Below, piece by piece: positions 4,854 through 6,545 of a stretch of 6,545 bases of DNA. The stretch comes from Lachnospiraceae bacterium. GTDB lineage: Bacteria; Bacillota; Clostridia; Lachnospirales; Lachnospiraceae. The position numbers and the translations under genes are program-made. The DNA lies in the NCBI GenBank assembly GCA_024691145.1, contig JAILNW010000407.1:1-6545 (forward strand). The letters run 5' to 3'. The notes beneath the pieces are model-generated. The model had not been told where the DNA came from and ran no database searches. It saw only the letters and a list, made by a program, of their open reading frames with translations. The stretch's first letter is position 1, and each line of letters starts with the position of its first letter.

Positions 4854-6545
4854 TTATTCCTCTATCTCACTTAATAATATTTCCCATTCCTCCATTAATT
4901 CTGCTATCTCGTCCTCATATTTTCCTATATTATCATTAATTTCCTGAAGTTTTACATAATCTGCTGCATACTCAGGCTTATTAAGTTCTTCTTTTAACCC
5001 TTCAATTTTATCTTCAATTTCAGCAATTAAACCTTCAATTTTATCAGCTCTTCTTTGTTTTTTCTGCTGTTCCTTTTGGAAAATCATTTTCTCCTTTTCT
5101 TTTGACATCGGCTTATTATTGTCTTTCTTAACCTCTGAAATGGAAATATTTGTCACATTTTCCTTAGCCATTTCCTCTTTGTATTGTTCATAACCAAAAG
5201 GATAAACCTTTGTAATGCCATTTTCAAAAGAAACAATAACATCTGCCACCTGCTTAATAAAATATCTGTCATGTGAAACAAAAAGCAAAGTACCTGTATA
5301 TTCTTTAAGAATTTTCTCCAGAGTCTCCTTACCAACAATATCCATATGGTTAGTAGGCTCATCAAGTATCAGAAAATTCGGTCTTTTTCTAAGCATTTTA
5401 GAAAGAGCTAGTCTGGACTTTTCTCCACCTGAAAGCATATCAACATTTTTAAAAACATCATCCTGTGTAAATAAAAATGCACCTAAGCTGTTACGAACCT
5501 CTGTCTGTGTAAGATCAGGATACTCATCCCAATAATCATCTATTACAGTTTTGTTGCTTGAATACTGGGCTGTCTGCTGGTCAAAATAACCAACAGTTAC
5601 ATTTATGCCATACTTGTAGCTTCCAGAAAGTCCATCTATCATTCCCATAATAGTCTTCAAAAATGTTGATTTTCCAGTACCATTTGCTCCAATGATACCA
5701 ACCTTCTGGCCTCTTGTAATAGTCAGATTAACATTAGTTAAAGGCTTATCATATCCTATCTGTAAATCCTTAGTAACAAGAACATCCTTGCCACTTGTAA
5801 TCTCCGGTTCCACATTAATGTGAAATGTCTTATTATCCGCCATATCCGGTGATTCAATCTTCTCCATATGTTCTAAATACTTTTCCTTGGAATGAGCCAT
5901 TGATACTTTTGTAGGCTTACCCTTAAACCTGTCTATTACCTTTTCAATTCTCTGAATCTCCTTCTGCTGCCTGTTGTAGTCCTTTAACTGCTTATCATAA
6001 TTTTCCTGCTTTCTTTCACAGAAAAATGAATAATTACCAGCATATCTCTTAGTTACACCATATTCTATCTCATAAACAACATCCACAACCTTATCAAGAA
6101 ACATTCTGTCGTGGGAAACAACAACAACAGCCTTTTTATAATTGCAAAGATAATCCTCAAGCCATTCTATAGTTGTAATATCAAGATGGTTAGTAGGCTC
6201 ATCTAAAAGAAGAATATCTGGCTGGCTTAATAAAAGCTTTACAAAAGCAATTCTTGTTTTCTGTCCCCCTGAAAATTCAGAAAGTTTCTTATATCTGTCC
6301 TCATCTTTAAAACCAAACCTGCTATACATAACCTCATAATCTTTTTCATAGTTATATCCGCCCATATCCGTAAATCTGTCATGGACTGTTGTATACCTTT
6401 TAACATTTATTTCACTAGGGTCATCCTCCATGATTTTTAAACGTTCGTCAACCTCTTTTTTTAATTCGATTATAGGTATGAATATTTTTCTTATTTCTTC
6501 TTCTAATGTAATACTTTCATCCGAAAAAGCCATCTGTTTTAGATA
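4854..6545 (-). CDS. ABC-F family ATPase (ribosome-associated translation factor), 5' end cut by window edge
   Basis: The frame is open to the right edge. Reading from there gives YLKQMAFSDES, so the ATG at 6531-6533 is internal. YLKQ looks like the first Q-loop, meaning about 70-80 N-terminal residues with the first Walker A lie outside. Counting from that Tyr (564 codons), ABC domain 1 keeps its signature SEFSGGQ (about 89-95), Walker B LLLDEPTNHLD and VSHDR switch His (145). A charged interdomain linker runs from about 180 to 245. ABC domain 2 has Walker A GANGTGKST (286-294), signature LSGGE (371-375), Walker B LILDEPTNHMD and VSHDR (His425). A C-terminal coiled coil rich in K and E spans about 479-563. 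There are no membrane helices, so it is not a transporter. ABC-F proteins bind the ribosomal E site and relieve stalling or protect from antibiotics. The C-terminal extension suggests a YdiF/YheS/Uup-type housekeeping member, but resistance types cannot be excluded. Confidence 0.95.
   Translation of the reverse strand, partial: YLKQMAFSDESITLEEEIRKIFIPIIELKKEVDERLKIMEDDPSEINVKRYTTVHDRFTDMGGYNYEKDYEVMYSRFGFKDEDRYKKLSEFSGGQKTRIAFVKLLLSQPDILLLDEPTNHLDITTIEWLEDYLCNYKKAVVVVSHDRMFLDKVVDVVYEIEYGVTKRYAGNYSFFCERKQENYDKQLKDYNRQQKEIQRIEKVIDRFKGKPTKVSMAHSKEKYLEHMEKIESPDMADNKTFHINVEPEITSGKDVLVTKDLQIGYDKPLTNVNLTITRGQKVGIIGANGTGKSTFLKTIMGMIDGLSGSYKYGINVTVGYFDQQTAQYSSNKTVIDDYWDEYPDLTQTEVRNSLGAFLFTQDDVFKNVDMLSGGEKSRLALSKMLRKRPNFLILDEPTNHMDIVGKETLEKILKEYTGTLLFVSHDRYFIKQVADVIVSFENGITKVYPFGYEQYKEEMAKENVTNISISEVKKDNNKPMSKEKEKMIFQKEQQKKQRRADKIEGLIAEIEDKIEGLKEELNKPEYAADYVKLQEINDNIGKYEDEIAELMEEWEILLSEIEE

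Noticed and set aside
5153..5535. Alternative frames inside the ABC-F gene (minus 70 codons, plus 106 codons)
   Set aside because: The ABC-F frame with intact Walker and signature motifs explains this DNA; the others are shadows.
6531..6533. ATG at 6531-6533 as the true start of the ABC-F gene
   Set aside because: The frame continues upstream to the window edge with a Q-loop-like YLKQ, and the first Walker A motif would otherwise be missing.

Overview
The window is low-GC DNA with dense, short-spaced genes, strong AGGAG/GAGG-type ribosome binding sites and sigma-A style promoters. This fits a low-GC Firmicute. The gene style and the pair of unnamed membrane proteins suggest Clostridia, probably Lachnospiraceae, but that placement is inference; no rRNA or other marker is present. 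Every gene I can support lies on the minus strand, so the window reads from high to low coordinates.

Region 1 (6545-3112) is a probable three-gene operon. It holds an ABC-F translation-factor ATPase whose first part lies beyond the window edge (4854-6545), an alpha/beta hydrolase of the lysophospholipase/monoglyceride lipase type (3891-4829), and a TrmH/SpoU RNA 2'-O-methyltransferase (3112-3894). The methyltransferase starts at a TTG that overlaps the hydrolase stop. Two of the three products are expected to act on ribosomes or RNA.

Region 2 (3126-2786) is the most unusual part. It carries a compact palindromic element (2889-3074). On paper it folds into a 13-bp closing stem around a four-way junction, with about 80 percent of bases paired. 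It contains GCGAAGC mini-hairpins, and part of it is repeated exactly (31 nt) at the 3' end of the methyltransferase gene, where the repeat supplies the last codons and the stop. A clear promoter for the next operon follows.

Region 3 (2785-1330) is a two-gene operon of NfeD-like and SPFH/stomatin-like membrane proteins, a classic partnership, overlapping by ATGA and closed by a strong terminator at 1330-1367.

Region 4 (1325-1) has a near-consensus extended -10 promoter. It drives a small two-helix membrane protein (probable TTG start at 1259) and a multi-pass membrane protein that runs off the left edge. Neither product has a function I can recognise.
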